Made by a program: the position numbers and the translations under genes. DNA of 46,008 nucleotides. Source: CAZNPL01 sp964574815 (lineage in GTDB: Bacteria; Planctomycetota; Phycisphaerae; UBA1845). Positions 1-8,932 of the stretch are shown one piece after another. Numbering within the stretch: position 1 is the stretch's first letter; every line of letters starts with the position of its first letter. The stretch spans positions 1 through 46,008 of the forward strand of contig CAZNPL010000047.1 in NCBI GenBank assembly GCA_964574815.1. The letters are read 5' to 3'. The notes under the pieces were generated by a model, which saw only the letters and a list, made by a program, of their open reading frames with translations, did not search any database and was not told where the DNA came from.

Positions 1-41
1 ACGGCCGAGCCGCAAGCGCCTGCCGCCCCAAAGCGCCGGCG

Positions 42-290
42 CCAAACGAACCCAAACGCTCGGCCGGCGCCCCTTCGTGCCTTCGTGCCTACGTGCCTTC
101 GTGCCTGTTCTGTCCAAACGAACCCAAACCGACCCCGATGCCACCAGCCCCCCAGCCCAAATCGCCACGTCCCTGGCCACCGCCTACGTGCCTTCGTGCC
201 TACGTGCCTTCGTGCCTTCGTGCCTCCGTGCCTTCGTGCCTTCGTGCCTTCGTGCCTACGTGCCTCTCTTCTTCCAAACGAACCCAACCC
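42..290. repeat. Compound 8-bp tandem arrays with 17-bp spacer motif
   Basis: Two head-to-tail arrays of the octamer CCTTCGTG (variants CCTACGTG, CCTCCGTG) are visible: four units at 72-103 and ten at 183-262. A motif CCAAACGAACCCAAAC occurs at 42-57 and 114-129, and with a small change at 274-290, so motif and array alternate. The period of eight is not a multiple of three and all frames give low-complexity peptides, so this is not coding. It ends about 170 bp before the aminotransferase start. Function unknown. Confidence 0.85.
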
Positions 291-332
291 AGGCGTCGGG
301 ATCATCGCACAACCCGCCCTCTCACCGGCAAG

Positions 333-356
333 CCTACGTCCCTACGTCCCTACGTC
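333..356. repeat. Short array of three CCTACGTC octamers
   Basis: Three exact copies of CCTACGTC follow each other at 333-356. The unit differs from the arrays at 72-262 only in its last base, so it is likely a decayed or derived member of the same family. Confidence 0.7.
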
Positions 357-459
357 CCTGTCCTGCCCCCTCCGATTGAACCGGAACGCCATTTGCCCCA
401 TCATGATCACCTGGCTCCGTCGCCGAACCCGGACGACAAAACCTGGGAGAACGATTCCG

Positions 460-1653
460 ATGGCCCTGCACCAGCTCGTCACCGAAACGTTCCGCGAACT
501 CGACCCCCCGAGACGCGTCCTCCTCGGACCCGGACCCAGCGATGTCTCCGACCGCGTCCTCCGGGCGATGGCCGCCCCCACCATCGGCCACCTCGACCCC
601 CAGTACCTCGCCATCATGAACGAGACCTGCGACCTCCTGCGCGGCGTCTTCCAGACCGAGAACGAACTCACCCTCGCCGTCTCCGGAACCGGCAGCGCCG
701 GCATGGAGGCCTGCATCTGCAACCTCATCGAACCCGGCGACGAAATCATCGTCTGCGTCGCAGGACTCTTCGGAGGACGCATGCGCGAGGTCGCCCGCCG
801 GTGCGGCGCCAAGGTCCACAAGGTCGAGGCCCACTGGGGCCACACCGTCGAACCCGCCGCCGTCGCCCGCGCCCTCGAAACCCACCCCGAAACCAAAGTC
901 GTCGGCATCGTCCACGCCGAGACCTCGACCGGCGCCCTCCAGCCGATCGAGGAGATCAGCCGCATGGTTCACGACGCCGGCGCCCTCCTGCTGGTCGACG
1001 CCGTCACCTCCCTCGGCGGCATCGACGTCCCCGTCGATGAGTGGCGCATCGACGCATGCTACAGCGGCACCCAGAAGTGCCTCTCCTGCCCGCCGGGCCT
1101 CGCCCCCGTCACCTTCTCGCCCGATGCCGTCGCCACCATCGGCCGCCGAACTACCAAAGTACAGAGCTGGTACCTCGACATGACCATGATCCGGCGCTAC
1201 TGGGCCAGCGAACGCCTCTATCACCACACCGCCCCGGTCAACATGACCTACGCCCTCCGCGAAGCCCTCCGCGCCGTGCTCGAGGAAGGACTCCACGAAC
1301 GCTTCAAAAGGCACGAATTCAACCACCACGCACTACGCGCCGGACTCGAGGCCATGGGCCTGCGCTACATCCCCGAGAATCCTTTGCCCACCCTCAACGC
1401 CGTCTCCATCCCCACCGGCGTCCGGGACAGCCGCGTCCGACAACGCCTCCTCGAGGACTACGGCATCGAGATCGGCGGAGGACTCGGCCCCTTCAAGGGC
1501 AAGGCCTGGCGCATCGGCCTCATGGGAACCTCCAGCACCCGCCGCAACGTCACCCTCGTCCTAGATGCCCTCGAATCGATCATCACCCAGGAGGGCGTCA
1601 AGGTCCCCCGCGGAGAAGCCCTCGCCGCCGCCAACGCAATCTACACCCAGTAG
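460..1653 (+). CDS. PLP-dependent class V aminotransferase (alanine-glyoxylate / serine-pyruvate type)
   Basis: This 397-residue protein is a fold-type I PLP enzyme of aminotransferase class V that moves an amino group between a small amino acid and glyoxylate or pyruvate. The N-terminal LLGPGPSDVSDRVLRAM is the usual opening of alanine-glyoxylate transaminases; SGTGSAGMEA binds cofactor phosphate, LLVDAVTSLGG holds the conserved Asp, and SGTQKCLSCPPG carries the PLP Lys at about residue 206. The open frame runs back to 85, but that part crosses the octamer arrays. The ATG at 460 was chosen because GGGAGA lies 9 nt upstream and homologues start here. No operon partner is evident. The exact substrate (alanine, serine or a phosphonate) cannot be told from sequence. 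Confidence 0.9.
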   Translation: MALHQLVTETFRELDPPRRVLLGPGPSDVSDRVLRAMAAPTIGHLDPQYLAIMNETCDLLRGVFQTENELTLAVSGTGSAGMEACICNLIEPGDEIIVCVAGLFGGRMREVARRCGAKVHKVEAHWGHTVEPAAVARALETHPETKVVGIVHAETSTGALQPIEEISRMVHDAGALLLVDAVTSLGGIDVPVDEWRIDACYSGTQKCLSCPPGLAPVTFSPDAVATIGRRTTKVQSWYLDMTMIRRYWASERLYHHTAPVNMTYALREALRAVLEEGLHERFKRHEFNHHALRAGLEAMGLRYIPENPLPTLNAVSIPTGVRDSRVRQRLLEDYGIEIGGGLGPFKGKAWRIGLMGTSSTRRNVTLVLDALESIITQEGVKVPRGEALAAANAIYTQ

Positions 1654-1708
1654 CGGGCATGCGCATCGCAATCCATGGCGTTTTTTGGTGAACCGGTGCG
1701 CACGATCC

Positions 1709-1731
1709 GAGCCGCGACCGTGAGGGAGCGG
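1709..1731. repeat. Dispersed 23-bp repeat GAGCCGCGACCGTNAGGGAGCGG, copy 1
   Basis: The same 23-mer with one variable base recurs at 4745-4767 and, inverted, at 37480-37502. All copies lie between genes. The rest of the 1654-1974 gap shows no gene. Confidence 0.75.
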
Positions 1732-1974
1732 ACAAGTCCTCGTGATGTTGTACGCCTGTCCGATCTATTCGACGGCGATTCCAGTTCGTGATTCGCGCTT
1801 CCACTGATTCTATCAATGCACCTTGCGAAACGGCCGACGGTGACTTGACTCCGGACTGTCGCCGACTATTCTCCCTCAATCGGATCGGGTCGTGCGTAGG
1901 GATCGCCCGCCCGGACCCGATTCGATCGGTCCCGGAATCCCTGTACCATTAGAAAGCAAACGAGGTGCAAAGAC

Positions 1975-2484
1975 ATGGCCCGTACATGCACGCTTAAAGG
2001 CAACCCGTTGAATCTCGAAGGCCCCGAGCTCAAGGTCGGCGACAAGGCCCCCGACGCCGAGCTGAAGAAGTCGCTCGCCGAGCCGCTCAAGCTCTCCGAC
2101 ACGAGCGGAAACGTGCGCATCCTCAGCGTCGTCCCTTCCCTCGACACGCCGGTCTGCGCCACTCAGACCCGGCGCTTCTACCAGCAGCTCAACGAACTGC
2201 CCGACGTGAAGTTCATGACCATCAGCTGCGACCTGCCAGTCGCCATGACGCGCTTCTGCGGCGCCGAGAACATCGACACCGAAAAGATGATGGTCCTCAG
2301 TGATCATCTGAAGACCGACTTCGGAAAGAAGTTCGGAACGCTCCTGCCCGATCTGCGGATCAACAGCCGCGCCGTCTTCGTCCTCGACAAGGACGACACC
2401 ATCCGCCACGCGCAGTACGTCCCGGAAGTCGGCGAGGAACCCGACTACGACGCAGCCGTCAACTGCGCCAAAGAACTGGTGTAG
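1975..2484 (+). CDS. tpx: Thiol peroxidase Tpx (atypical 2-Cys peroxiredoxin)
   Basis: This 169-residue cytoplasmic enzyme reduces hydrogen peroxide and alkyl hydroperoxides using thioredoxin. The peroxidatic Cys is C61 in PSLDTPVCATQTRRF and the resolving Cys is C95 in RFCGAEN, the same numbering as in E. coli Tpx. Length matches the family. The start is set by GAGGTG seven nt before the ATG. It stands first in a local group of peroxide-defence genes with the BFD-like protein (2738-3004) and the 2-Cys peroxiredoxin (3311-3895). A thioredoxin that could recharge it is encoded at 21805-22194. Confidence 0.96.
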   Translation: MARTCTLKGNPLNLEGPELKVGDKAPDAELKKSLAEPLKLSDTSGNVRILSVVPSLDTPVCATQTRRFYQQLNELPDVKFMTISCDLPVAMTRFCGAENIDTEKMMVLSDHLKTDFGKKFGTLLPDLRINSRAVFVLDKDDTIRHAQYVPEVGEEPDYDAAVNCAKELV

Positions 2485-2737
2485 TCGCCCGAACGGCCCG
2501 TCGCGCCGGCACGACGCTCATCGGCCGCATCATCAGAGCCTGCAGTGCCCGCGACAGGACACGCGCACGCCGCTCATCCGAACCGCGAGCGCCGGCGACA
2601 GGACACCTCCGCCACGCGGAACACGCGCAGTCCGTCAAGTCGCCGGCTCTTCGCGCTGCTCATCCGGCGCTCAAACCTCGGCGCGTTGAACAGCCGGCGG
2701 CTCGAACACGAACGCCGCTGCCTCGCCGACACCCGCC

Positions 2738-3004
2738 TCACTCGAACTGATTCCGCGGCCGCTTCGTCTTGATATACGTTTGCCGGGCCTCGGCGTACTC
2801 GTCGGCCGTCATCTCTTCGACTCGGAATCTGTCCGGGTCCTCGGCGATCTTGACCAGGAAGGGAATGCACCATCCACAGCCGGTGCCGGCCCCGAGGCAC
2901 TCGGACATCCGGCTGGGCCGCTGAGGGCGCGTCCGCCGGGCGAAGTTCACCAGCTTCCGCGCCGACACCCCGTAGCAATAGCAGATCTTGTCGTCAGGCT
3001 TCAT
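2738..3004 (-). CDS. BFD-like [2Fe-2S]-binding protein
   Basis: This small protein (88 residues) has the full BFD-type iron-sulfur pattern: C8-x-C10 and, 32 residues later, C43-x2-C46 in GTGCGWC. Stand-alone BFD-like domains include bacterioferritin-associated ferredoxin, which helps release iron from bacterioferritin, and modules of other redox enzymes. The ferritin partner is not in the window. No Shine-Dalgarno site precedes the ATG; a perfect TATAAT box 9 nt upstream suggests a leaderless message. The peroxiredoxin gene beyond points away from it, so iron and peroxide handling sit together here. Confidence 0.85.
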   Translation of the reverse strand: MKPDDKICYCYGVSARKLVNFARRTRPQRPSRMSECLGAGTGCGWCIPFLVKIAEDPDRFRVEEMTADEYAEARQTYIKTKRPRNQFE

Positions 3005-3013
3005 ACTCAGTTC

Positions 3014-3041
3014 ATTATAACCGTGTGGCCTACGTCTTCAG
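3014..3041 (-). promoter_or_regulatory. Predicted sigma-70-like promoter of the BFD-like gene
   Basis: Read on the minus strand, TATAAT (3014-3019) lies exactly 9 nt before the ATG at 3004. A weak -35 (CTGAAG, 3036-3041) sits 16 nt upstream and falls inside a palindromic repeat. Transcription would begin about at the start codon, explaining the missing ribosome binding site. Confidence 0.5.
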
Positions 3042-3120
3042 ACGTGGGCCCACGATTCGCCGCGAGCCGCTCCTCAGATCGCCCGGGTGCCCCACGTCTT
3101 CAGACGTGGGCTCACGATTC
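3030..3120. repeat. REP-like palindrome, two copies (ACGTCTTCAGACGT family)
   Basis: Two copies of an imperfect palindrome with core ACGTCTTCAGACGTGGG, followed by CCCACGATTC or CTCACGATTC, lie at 3030-3058 and 3091-3120. A third with one core change is at 33387-33416. All are in intergenic DNA. Confidence 0.8.
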
Positions 3121-3177
3121 AACCGGACGCGCCCCCCAAACCACCCAACAGAGCCAACCTCCAGCACCGCCCCCGCC

Positions 3178-3207
3178 TTGCCCCACCCCGACGCCGATTG
3201 TAATAAT
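3178..3207 (+). promoter_or_regulatory. Possible promoter of the peroxiredoxin gene
   Basis: TTGCCC (3178-3183) and AATAAT (3202-3207) are separated by 18 bp and read towards the peroxiredoxin at 3311. The predicted leader of about 95 nt contains the hairpin at 3236-3255. This is a motif match only. Confidence 0.35.
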
Positions 3208-3235
3208 GTCCAATCCGGGCCGCACACCGCGGCGC

Positions 3236-3276
3236 GGCGTCTCACGGGAGACGCCGTCAGGGTCGGTTTTTCCCCC
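3236..3276 (+). promoter_or_regulatory. Leader hairpin plus T-tract before the peroxiredoxin gene
   Basis: An 8-bp perfect stem (GGCGTCTC / GAGACGCC, loop ACGG) occupies 3236-3255; a TTTTT run follows at about 3267-3271. A second small hairpin of C and G runs is at 3271-3287. The arrangement could attenuate transcription or end readthrough, but stem and T-tract are 11 nt apart, so a classic terminator is doubtful. Confidence 0.35.
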
Positions 3277-3310
3277 CGTCGAGGGGGAGTTCTCATAGAA
3301 GGAGTTGAAG

Positions 3311-3893
<583 letters not shown>

Positions 3894-3895
<2 letters not shown>

Positions 3896-3925
3896 GCTGC
3901 GAGCAATCTTGATTGCACGCAGCTT
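3894..3925 (+). terminator. Long palindrome after the peroxiredoxin gene (AAGCTGCG family, copy 1)
   Basis: The arms AAGCTGCG / CGCAGCTT and GCAATC / GATTGC form a 14-pair stem with one mismatch and a 2-nt loop, overlapping the peroxiredoxin stop codon. A related palindrome at 9675-9706 shares the outer arms. Both are followed by GGAGCAGGCG and octamer arrays. It has no T-tract, so the terminator role is inferred and REP-like is equally fair. Confidence 0.5.
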
Positions 3926-3926
3926 G

Positions 3927-4062
3927 GAGCAGGCGAGCAGGCGGATTGGAGCAGGTGATTAGGGGAGCAGGTGAACAGGTGAGAACACAGAAACCGTGAT
4001 GCAGGCGGCTCGCCTGCGGTCTCCTGCTCTCCTGCTCACCTGCTCACCTGTTCTCCTGTTCA
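3927..4062. repeat. Inverted pair of octamer arrays (GAGCAGGT and CCTGCTCA)
   Basis: Degenerate GAGCAGGY octamers occupy 3927-3980, interrupted once by GGATTG. Their reverse-complement type (CCTGCTCA, CCTGTTCT) forms five units at 4023-4062. The arrays face each other across about 40 bp and could form one large hairpin. A similar forward array follows the second AAGCTGCG palindrome at 9732-9815. Confidence 0.75.
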
Positions 4063-4121
4063 CACGTTTCCGTGATTCGCCCACCCGCCAAGTGCGGGAT
4101 CAGTGTTCAATGAAGTGTGCC

Positions 4122-4468
4122 ATGCCCACGCTCGCGTGGGCATGTTTCTATTGGCGTCCAGGGGCATGCCTGACCAAGGGTGCCATGGGCAAGCGAAGCC
4201 GCGATCAGCGGCTTCGCTTGCCCGTGTGCTTATGCTGCTATCCGGAAAGACGACAACGGTTTCACTGGTGGGACGCTTTCGTGGGCAACGGCATTGCCGC
4301 GTCCCGGAGGGACGCATGAGAATAGCCCCGCGTTTCAACGCGGGGTACGCGGCGCGTTCGTTGCCAATGAGTCCCGGAGGGACGACTGAGGATGACCATT
4401 GCATCACCCGTCCCGCCGGGACCAATTCTCTCTTGGCACGACGAATTCCCAGCGACGAAATCGCTGGG
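4122..4468. repeat. Cluster of strong intergenic hairpins
   Basis: Within 350 bp lie six hairpin-forming elements. CATGCCCACG / CGTGGGCATG is at 4122-4145. A perfect 16-bp stem with a GATCA loop is at 4188-4224. GTCCCGGAGGGAC-type elements are at 4301-4314 and 4371-4384. CCCCGCG / CGCGGGG is at 4326-4345 and CCCAGCGA / TCGCTGGG at 4448-4468. Open frames crossing this stretch (including one of 195 codons) are made of the repeats and are not believable genes. Confidence 0.7.
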
Positions 4469-4710
4469 CTATTCTCGATAGCCCTGCATCCCGTGCGTAG
4501 CAAGGCGTGGGGGATCAGCCGGCAAACGAACGCCCAACCCCGCGAACCCATGCTCGACCGCCCTCCGGCTAACGGCTTTCCTCTACATCGTCCCCCACTC
4601 CTCGCGAAGCAGGAAGCCCGGGATCAACGCCCCCCACCCCACAATCATCTCCTCTTGACGCCCGCTCCGAGCCGACGATACGGTCTGTAGCTTCGATCCC
4701 AGTTTTCGTT

Positions 4711-4834
4711 GGGTGGGCCGTGCCCACCATCGCCGGCGAGAACCGAGCCGCGACCGTCAGGGAGCGGTTGTCCTCTCGGGCGACCAGGTGTAACGAACGA
4801 GCTTTCATAGGGTGGGCCGTGCCCACCATCGCCG
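4711..4834. repeat. Direct 25-bp repeats plus dispersed 23-mer copy 2 upstream of proS
   Basis: A 25-bp sequence with the palindrome GGTGGGCCGTGCCCACC occurs at 4711-4735 and exactly again at 4810-4834, the second ending 22 bp before the proS start. Between them at 4745-4767 lies copy 2 of the dispersed 23-mer seen at 1709. Confidence 0.8.
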
Positions 4835-4856
4835 ATTAAACAGGACACCGGCCGAC

Positions 4857-6578
4857 ATGCTCTGGACCAGGTTCTTCATCCCGACAACCAAGGAAGTACC
4901 CAGCGAGGCCACCGTCCCCTCGCATGTCCTCATGATCCGTGCGGGCATGCTCCGCCAGGTCGTCGCCGGGGCCTACAGCTACCTCCCCCTCGGCTACCGC
5001 ACCCTCCGCAAGGTCGAGCGGATCGTCCGCGAGGAGATGGACGCCGCCGGGGCCGTCGAGCTGCACATGCCGGCCATGCACCCCATCGAGCTCTGGCAGG
5101 AAACCGGCCGGGTCGAGGCCATGGGCACGACGCTGATCCGCCTGCCCGACCAGACGTGGCGCAAGGGGATCGTCCTCGGACCGACCCACGAAGAGATCGT
5201 CACGGAGATCGCCCGGGCCTACATCAAGAGCTACAAGCAACTGCCGATCAACCTCTACCAGATCCAGACCAAGTTCCGCGACGAGCCGCGCCCCAAAAGC
5301 GGCGTGCTGCGAACCCGCGAGTTCCTCATGAAAGACGCCTACTCGTTCGACCCCGACATCGCCGGCCTGAACGAGAGCTACAAGAAGATGTACCGGGCGT
5401 ACTGCCGCATCTACGAGCGCGCCGGCCTGCCCTACACCGCCGTCGAGGCCGAGTCCGGGCCGATCGGCGGCGACGCCTCGCACGAGTTCATGGTCGTCAC
5501 CGACGCCGGCGAGGACTACCTCGTCCGGGCCGAGGACGGGTCGTACGCGGCCAACGTCGAGCGGGCTGCGGTGGCCCCCATCCCCGACCCCGGCTGCGAT
5601 CAACTGGCCGACCTCACCGAGGTCCACACGCCGGGCCTCAAAACGATCGACGAGGTCTCCCGCTTCCTCAAGTGCGCCCCGGCCGACATGATCAAGACGA
5701 TCATCTACCAGCACCGCGAGGGGCTGATCGTCGCCCTGGTCCGCGGCGACCATGACGTCAACGAGGGCAAACTGTCCCGCCACGCCGGCGTCTCGAACCT
5801 CGAACCGGCCACCCCCGACCAGATCCGGAAACTCACCGGCGCAGAAGTGGGCTTCGCCGGCCCGGTAGGCCTGAACGCCCGGATGGTGGCCGACCAGGCC
5901 GTCACCGTGATGCACAACGCCGTCACCGGCGCTAACAAGACCGACTATCACATCACCGGCGTCAACCCAGGCCGGGACTTCGAGATCACCGACACGGCCG
6001 ACATCCGCTACGCCGTCCAGGGCGACTGCGCCCCCAACGGCTCGCCGCTGATCTTTGAGAAGTGCATCGAGGTCGGCCACGTCTTCAAACTGGGAACGAA
6101 GTACTCCGACTCGATGAAGGCCCATTTCCTCGATGAAAGCGGAGCTAGCAAGCCGTTCATCATGGGCTGCTACGGGATCGGCTTGAACCGCATCATGGCC
6201 GCGGCCATCGAGGCCTCCCACGACAAGGACGGCATCTGCTGGCCGGTATCGATCGCCCCATACAGCGTGCACATCACGGCCCTGGACGTCCGCGACGAAA
6301 ACGTCTACACGGCCGCCAAGGCCATCCACGACGAGCTGGAGGCCGTAGGCATTGACACCCTATTCGACGACCGAGACACCCGCCCAGGCCACAAGTTCAA
6401 GGACGCCGATTTAATAGGCATCCCGATCCGGTTAACGATAGGCAAGCGAGGCCTGGACGAAGGCTACGTAGAGCTGAAGCTCCGAACCAGCCAGGAGATC
6501 CAAAAGCTGAAACCAGCCGAGGTCCTGACGGCCGTAAAGCAGGTCATCGAAGAGATCACGCCGAAGGCGACGAGCTAG
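4857..6578 (+). CDS. proS: Proline--tRNA ligase (bacterial type, with editing domain)
   Basis: This 573-residue class II aminoacyl-tRNA synthetase charges tRNA-Pro. Motif 2 is FRDEPRPKSGVLRTREF (about 140-156) and motif 3 is GCYGIGLNRIMAAAIE (from about 437). The middle part (about 230-390), with GDHDVNEGKL, is the YbaK-like editing insert that hydrolyses Ala-tRNA-Pro. The C-terminal anticodon-binding domain includes LFDDRDTRPGHKFKDADLIG. The ATG at 4857 starts the canonical MLWTRFFIPT; the open frame reaches 4812 but enters a repeat. The binding site (AGGA about 11 nt upstream) is weak. Confidence 0.96.
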   Translation: MLWTRFFIPTTKEVPSEATVPSHVLMIRAGMLRQVVAGAYSYLPLGYRTLRKVERIVREEMDAAGAVELHMPAMHPIELWQETGRVEAMGTTLIRLPDQTWRKGIVLGPTHEEIVTEIARAYIKSYKQLPINLYQIQTKFRDEPRPKSGVLRTREFLMKDAYSFDPDIAGLNESYKKMYRAYCRIYERAGLPYTAVEAESGPIGGDASHEFMVVTDAGEDYLVRAEDGSYAANVERAAVAPIPDPGCDQLADLTEVHTPGLKTIDEVSRFLKCAPADMIKTIIYQHREGLIVALVRGDHDVNEGKLSRHAGVSNLEPATPDQIRKLTGAEVGFAGPVGLNARMVADQAVTVMHNAVTGANKTDYHITGVNPGRDFEITDTADIRYAVQGDCAPNGSPLIFEKCIEVGHVFKLGTKYSDSMKAHFLDESGASKPFIMGCYGIGLNRIMAAAIEASHDKDGICWPVSIAPYSVHITALDVRDENVYTAAKAIHDELEAVGIDTLFDDRDTRPGHKFKDADLIGIPIRLTIGKRGLDEGYVELKLRTSQEIQKLKPAEVLTAVKQVIEEITPKATS

Positions 6579-6637
6579 AATCTCGGATGGCGCGTACGTG
6601 GGCGGTGGGCGGGAGTGAGGCAGAAGGGCGGGTGACG

Positions 6638-7396
6638 ATGGCAACGCTGAGCCGAACGACAATCGGTACGGCGGTACAGCTTCTCTCGCTCGGAAACCGC
6701 ACGGAGCTCGAGCACTTCTTCTACCAAAACGAGGTCCCGGACAATCTGGTTGTCGGTTCCAACAGACTTGCGATGGTAATGAACGTTTTTCGGGCCTTGG
6801 AGGCGCAAGGGGAACACGAACTGATTGTTCAACTGATCGAGAGGGCGCTTCCCGATCTCCACGAACAAGCCCAACGGGAACTCCAACAGTGTCTCCTGCG
6901 CGATGGAGTCGTGGTAGATGGAGGGGCCGTCATCGATGCGGAGCCCGAGGCAGAGGAACAGCGCTCCGCGATTACGGCCTTACTTAGCATTTATGAGACG
7001 GATTTCGATTCGGCGACGCTCTCACACCACCTATCAGAATGCGAGGATTTGTTTCGGCAAGAAAAATGGGATTCGTCGATCGCGCATTGCCGGAATTTCG
7101 TCGAACGACTTCTCACCGACGTTGCAACCGCGCTGGCGGCTGCGAGGAAAGATCAGCCTGACCTGTCACAGCCTCGGCTGGTAAGGGACTACCTGCAAAG
7201 CGTGAAGTTCATCGATGGGTCGGAACGCAGGAAGCTCGTTGACGGCGTGTATGGCTATTTCAGCGAGGAGGGATCGCACCCTGGCATCTCCACGCATAGC
7301 GCCGCACGAGTCTCAAAGAGCTTTCTTCTGTCGTTTGCGTTCTACATCTTGGAGAAGTATGGCGCTTGGAAGAGCGGAGAGTTTCAGCTCCCGTGA
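6638..7396 (+). CDS. Unknown protein: helical N-domain plus HEPN/Abi-like C-domain
   Basis: This 252-residue protein is not firmly recognised. Residues about 5-75 look like a compact helical bundle with a hydrophobic pattern reminiscent of effector-associated adaptor domains. The C-terminal half pairs an all-helical block (CRNFVERLL near 151) with YFSEEGSHPG (about 207-216) and a long final helix ending FAFYILEKY, a layout typical of HEPN-like abortive-infection proteins. A catalytic Rx4H is not seen. The ATG at 6638 is preferred over 6587 because GGCGGGTG precedes it. It is first of three co-oriented accessory genes after proS. Base use is less GC-rich than in proS, fitting transfer. Function inferred only. 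Confidence 0.7.
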   Translation: MATLSRTTIGTAVQLLSLGNRTELEHFFYQNEVPDNLVVGSNRLAMVMNVFRALEAQGEHELIVQLIERALPDLHEQAQRELQQCLLRDGVVVDGGAVIDAEPEAEEQRSAITALLSIYETDFDSATLSHHLSECEDLFRQEKWDSSIAHCRNFVERLLTDVATALAAARKDQPDLSQPRLVRDYLQSVKFIDGSERRKLVDGVYGYFSEEGSHPGISTHSAARVSKSFLLSFAFYILEKYGAWKSGEFQLP

Positions 7397-7798
7397 ACTG
7401 GCCCCCGCGTTGCTCGCGTTCACTTGTAGTCGCGCGGGACGCGCGTGGTTCGGAAAATGTACAGAGTTTAGTCTTCATTAGGGATCAGCGCACGACTATA
7501 ACAGGTGGCGTGCATGGACTACGGAAGATGGAGCGTGCCGATTAGTCGTCTGGCGCCACGACATCGGGGCAACGAAGAGTGCTGCGAGGTCAAGAGCCAA
7601 ATGAATGGGGGCCATCGGCGGACAGTTTTGACGAGACTCGGTTTAGAGTGTGAATTCCCCCGAACTGCGTCGGCGCTACGGAGAGTCGAGTACGTGAAGC
7701 CCCACGCGTCATGGCGTATGACGTCGGTGCACGCCCGACATGACGGGGCGTTAACGTAGCATGAAGTGGAGAAGATGATTCTCTGATCGGAGGCTGCG
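7397..7798. other. Intergenic stretch without a convincing gene
   Basis: Only short frames with no recognisable features occur here. One weak promoter-like pair (TTGACG at 7628-7633) reads towards the next gene. Spacing and content suggest the gene at 7799 has its own promoter. Confidence 0.4.
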
Positions 7799-8839
7799 GT
7801 GCAGGAAGATCTTTTTCGTGAGGGTGGTCCGCACAACATCCGTCGGACAGGCCCGGACCAATTCTCGATGCAGGTCGAACTCCCAGTTGACGCCGTGGGA
7901 ATGGTCGCGCGCGAATGCACGGATGAGACGTGTTCCCCCGGCGTATTCAAGGTGAAGGGCGGTACGGGGATCACAAGTGGTCACAAGGAGGCTTATTGCC
8001 CGTACTGCCGTGCGGCAGCCGACCCGGAAGACTTCGCCACCCGCGAGCAGCTTCGTTACGCGGAAGACGTAGCGGCGGACGAAGCGGCAGCTGGAGCTGA
8101 ACGCATGTTCGCCGACGCGCTTGGACTGGGGCCAAATCGAAAATTGACGATGGACGGCGGACTATTCCCGATCGAGATCAGCATGGAGGTCAGCCCTCGA
8201 CCGCCCGTACGCCGTCCCTGGGAGCAGCAGTTTCGACGTGACCTCACTTGCCCCCATTGCACGGTGGAGCACGCTGTTTATGGGCTTGCCGTCTGGTGTC
8301 CCGATTGCGGGCGGGACATCTTCACCACGCACGTCGAAACCGAGAGCCAAGTTCTACGCGCGATGCTGAACGACATCGAGCGCCGCAGCGCCGAATTGGG
8401 CCCGCGCGTGGCGGCGCGAGACATCGAAAACGGCCTGGAAGATGTCGTCTCGACCTTCGAAGTGGCCCTAAAGGCAATGACGCGCCGACGCCTGCTGGCC
8501 GACGGCAACTCGGTCCAGGAAGTCAACGATACCATGAAGAAGGAGATTCGCAATCGTTTCCAGGGATACGAAGGTGCCGCAAAGCTGCTCAATCAGCTCT
8601 TTAGCCTTGATATCACGGGAGCTCTGGCGCCGGAGGCGCTCAAGCGATTCAAGCGAACGCTGGAGAAGAGGCACCCAATCACGCACAACCTCGGCATCGT
8701 GGATCGGAAGTATCTGGAAAGAGTGCGGACAAGTGAGGCTGAGGGACGTGATGTCAACGTCGACGAGCAGGAGGTCCTTGAAGCCCTCGATACGGCCCTA
8801 ATTCTCGTTAGATACGTCCATGGCGGGCTTTTTCTCTGA
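7799..8839 (+). CDS. Double zinc-ribbon protein with HEPN-like C-domain
   Basis: This 346-residue protein has two likely zinc ribbons: C40/C45 with C67/C70 (CPYC), and C151/C154 (CPHC) with C167/C170 (CPDC). The C-terminal third is helical and carries R-H-P-I-T-H at about 291-296, fitting the HEPN nuclease motif Rx4H with a polar second residue, followed by NLGIVDRKYLERV as in many HEPN-like proteins. The GTG start is well supported by GGAGG five nt upstream. Zinc ribbons could bind nucleic acid, so a ribonuclease or toxin role in defence is plausible. No antitoxin is recognised. It lies between two other HEPN-like genes. Confidence 0.75.
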   Translation: MQEDLFREGGPHNIRRTGPDQFSMQVELPVDAVGMVARECTDETCSPGVFKVKGGTGITSGHKEAYCPYCRAAADPEDFATREQLRYAEDVAADEAAAGAERMFADALGLGPNRKLTMDGGLFPIEISMEVSPRPPVRRPWEQQFRRDLTCPHCTVEHAVYGLAVWCPDCGRDIFTTHVETESQVLRAMLNDIERRSAELGPRVAARDIENGLEDVVSTFEVALKAMTRRRLLADGNSVQEVNDTMKKEIRNRFQGYEGAAKLLNQLFSLDITGALAPEALKRFKRTLEKRHPITHNLGIVDRKYLERVRTSEAEGRDVNVDEQEVLEALDTALILVRYVHGGLFL

Positions 8840-8932
8840 TCGCCGCCGCGCGGGCCCTTACCATAAAGCTTGGACGGGCTGGCGACGAAAATCGCTTCCA
8901 CCCTACTATAGCGTGAAGGCAGACGACTCGAC

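Noticed and set aside
72..262. Possible CRISPR array
   Set aside because: Units are 8 bp, contiguous and without unique spacers; no cas gene is present.
85..459. N-terminal extension of the aminotransferase frame
   Set aside because: It translates the octamer arrays; the ATG at 460 has a good ribosome binding site and a canonical protein start.
334..1329. Long minus-strand frame opposite the aminotransferase
   Set aside because: Antisense shadow typical of GC-rich genes; repetitive Asp/Gly/Val sequence without domain.
4103..4690. Open frame of 195 codons in the gap before proS
   Set aside because: It is built from palindromic repeats (CATGCCCACG, GTCCCGGAGGGAC) and has no ribosome binding site or recognisable domain.
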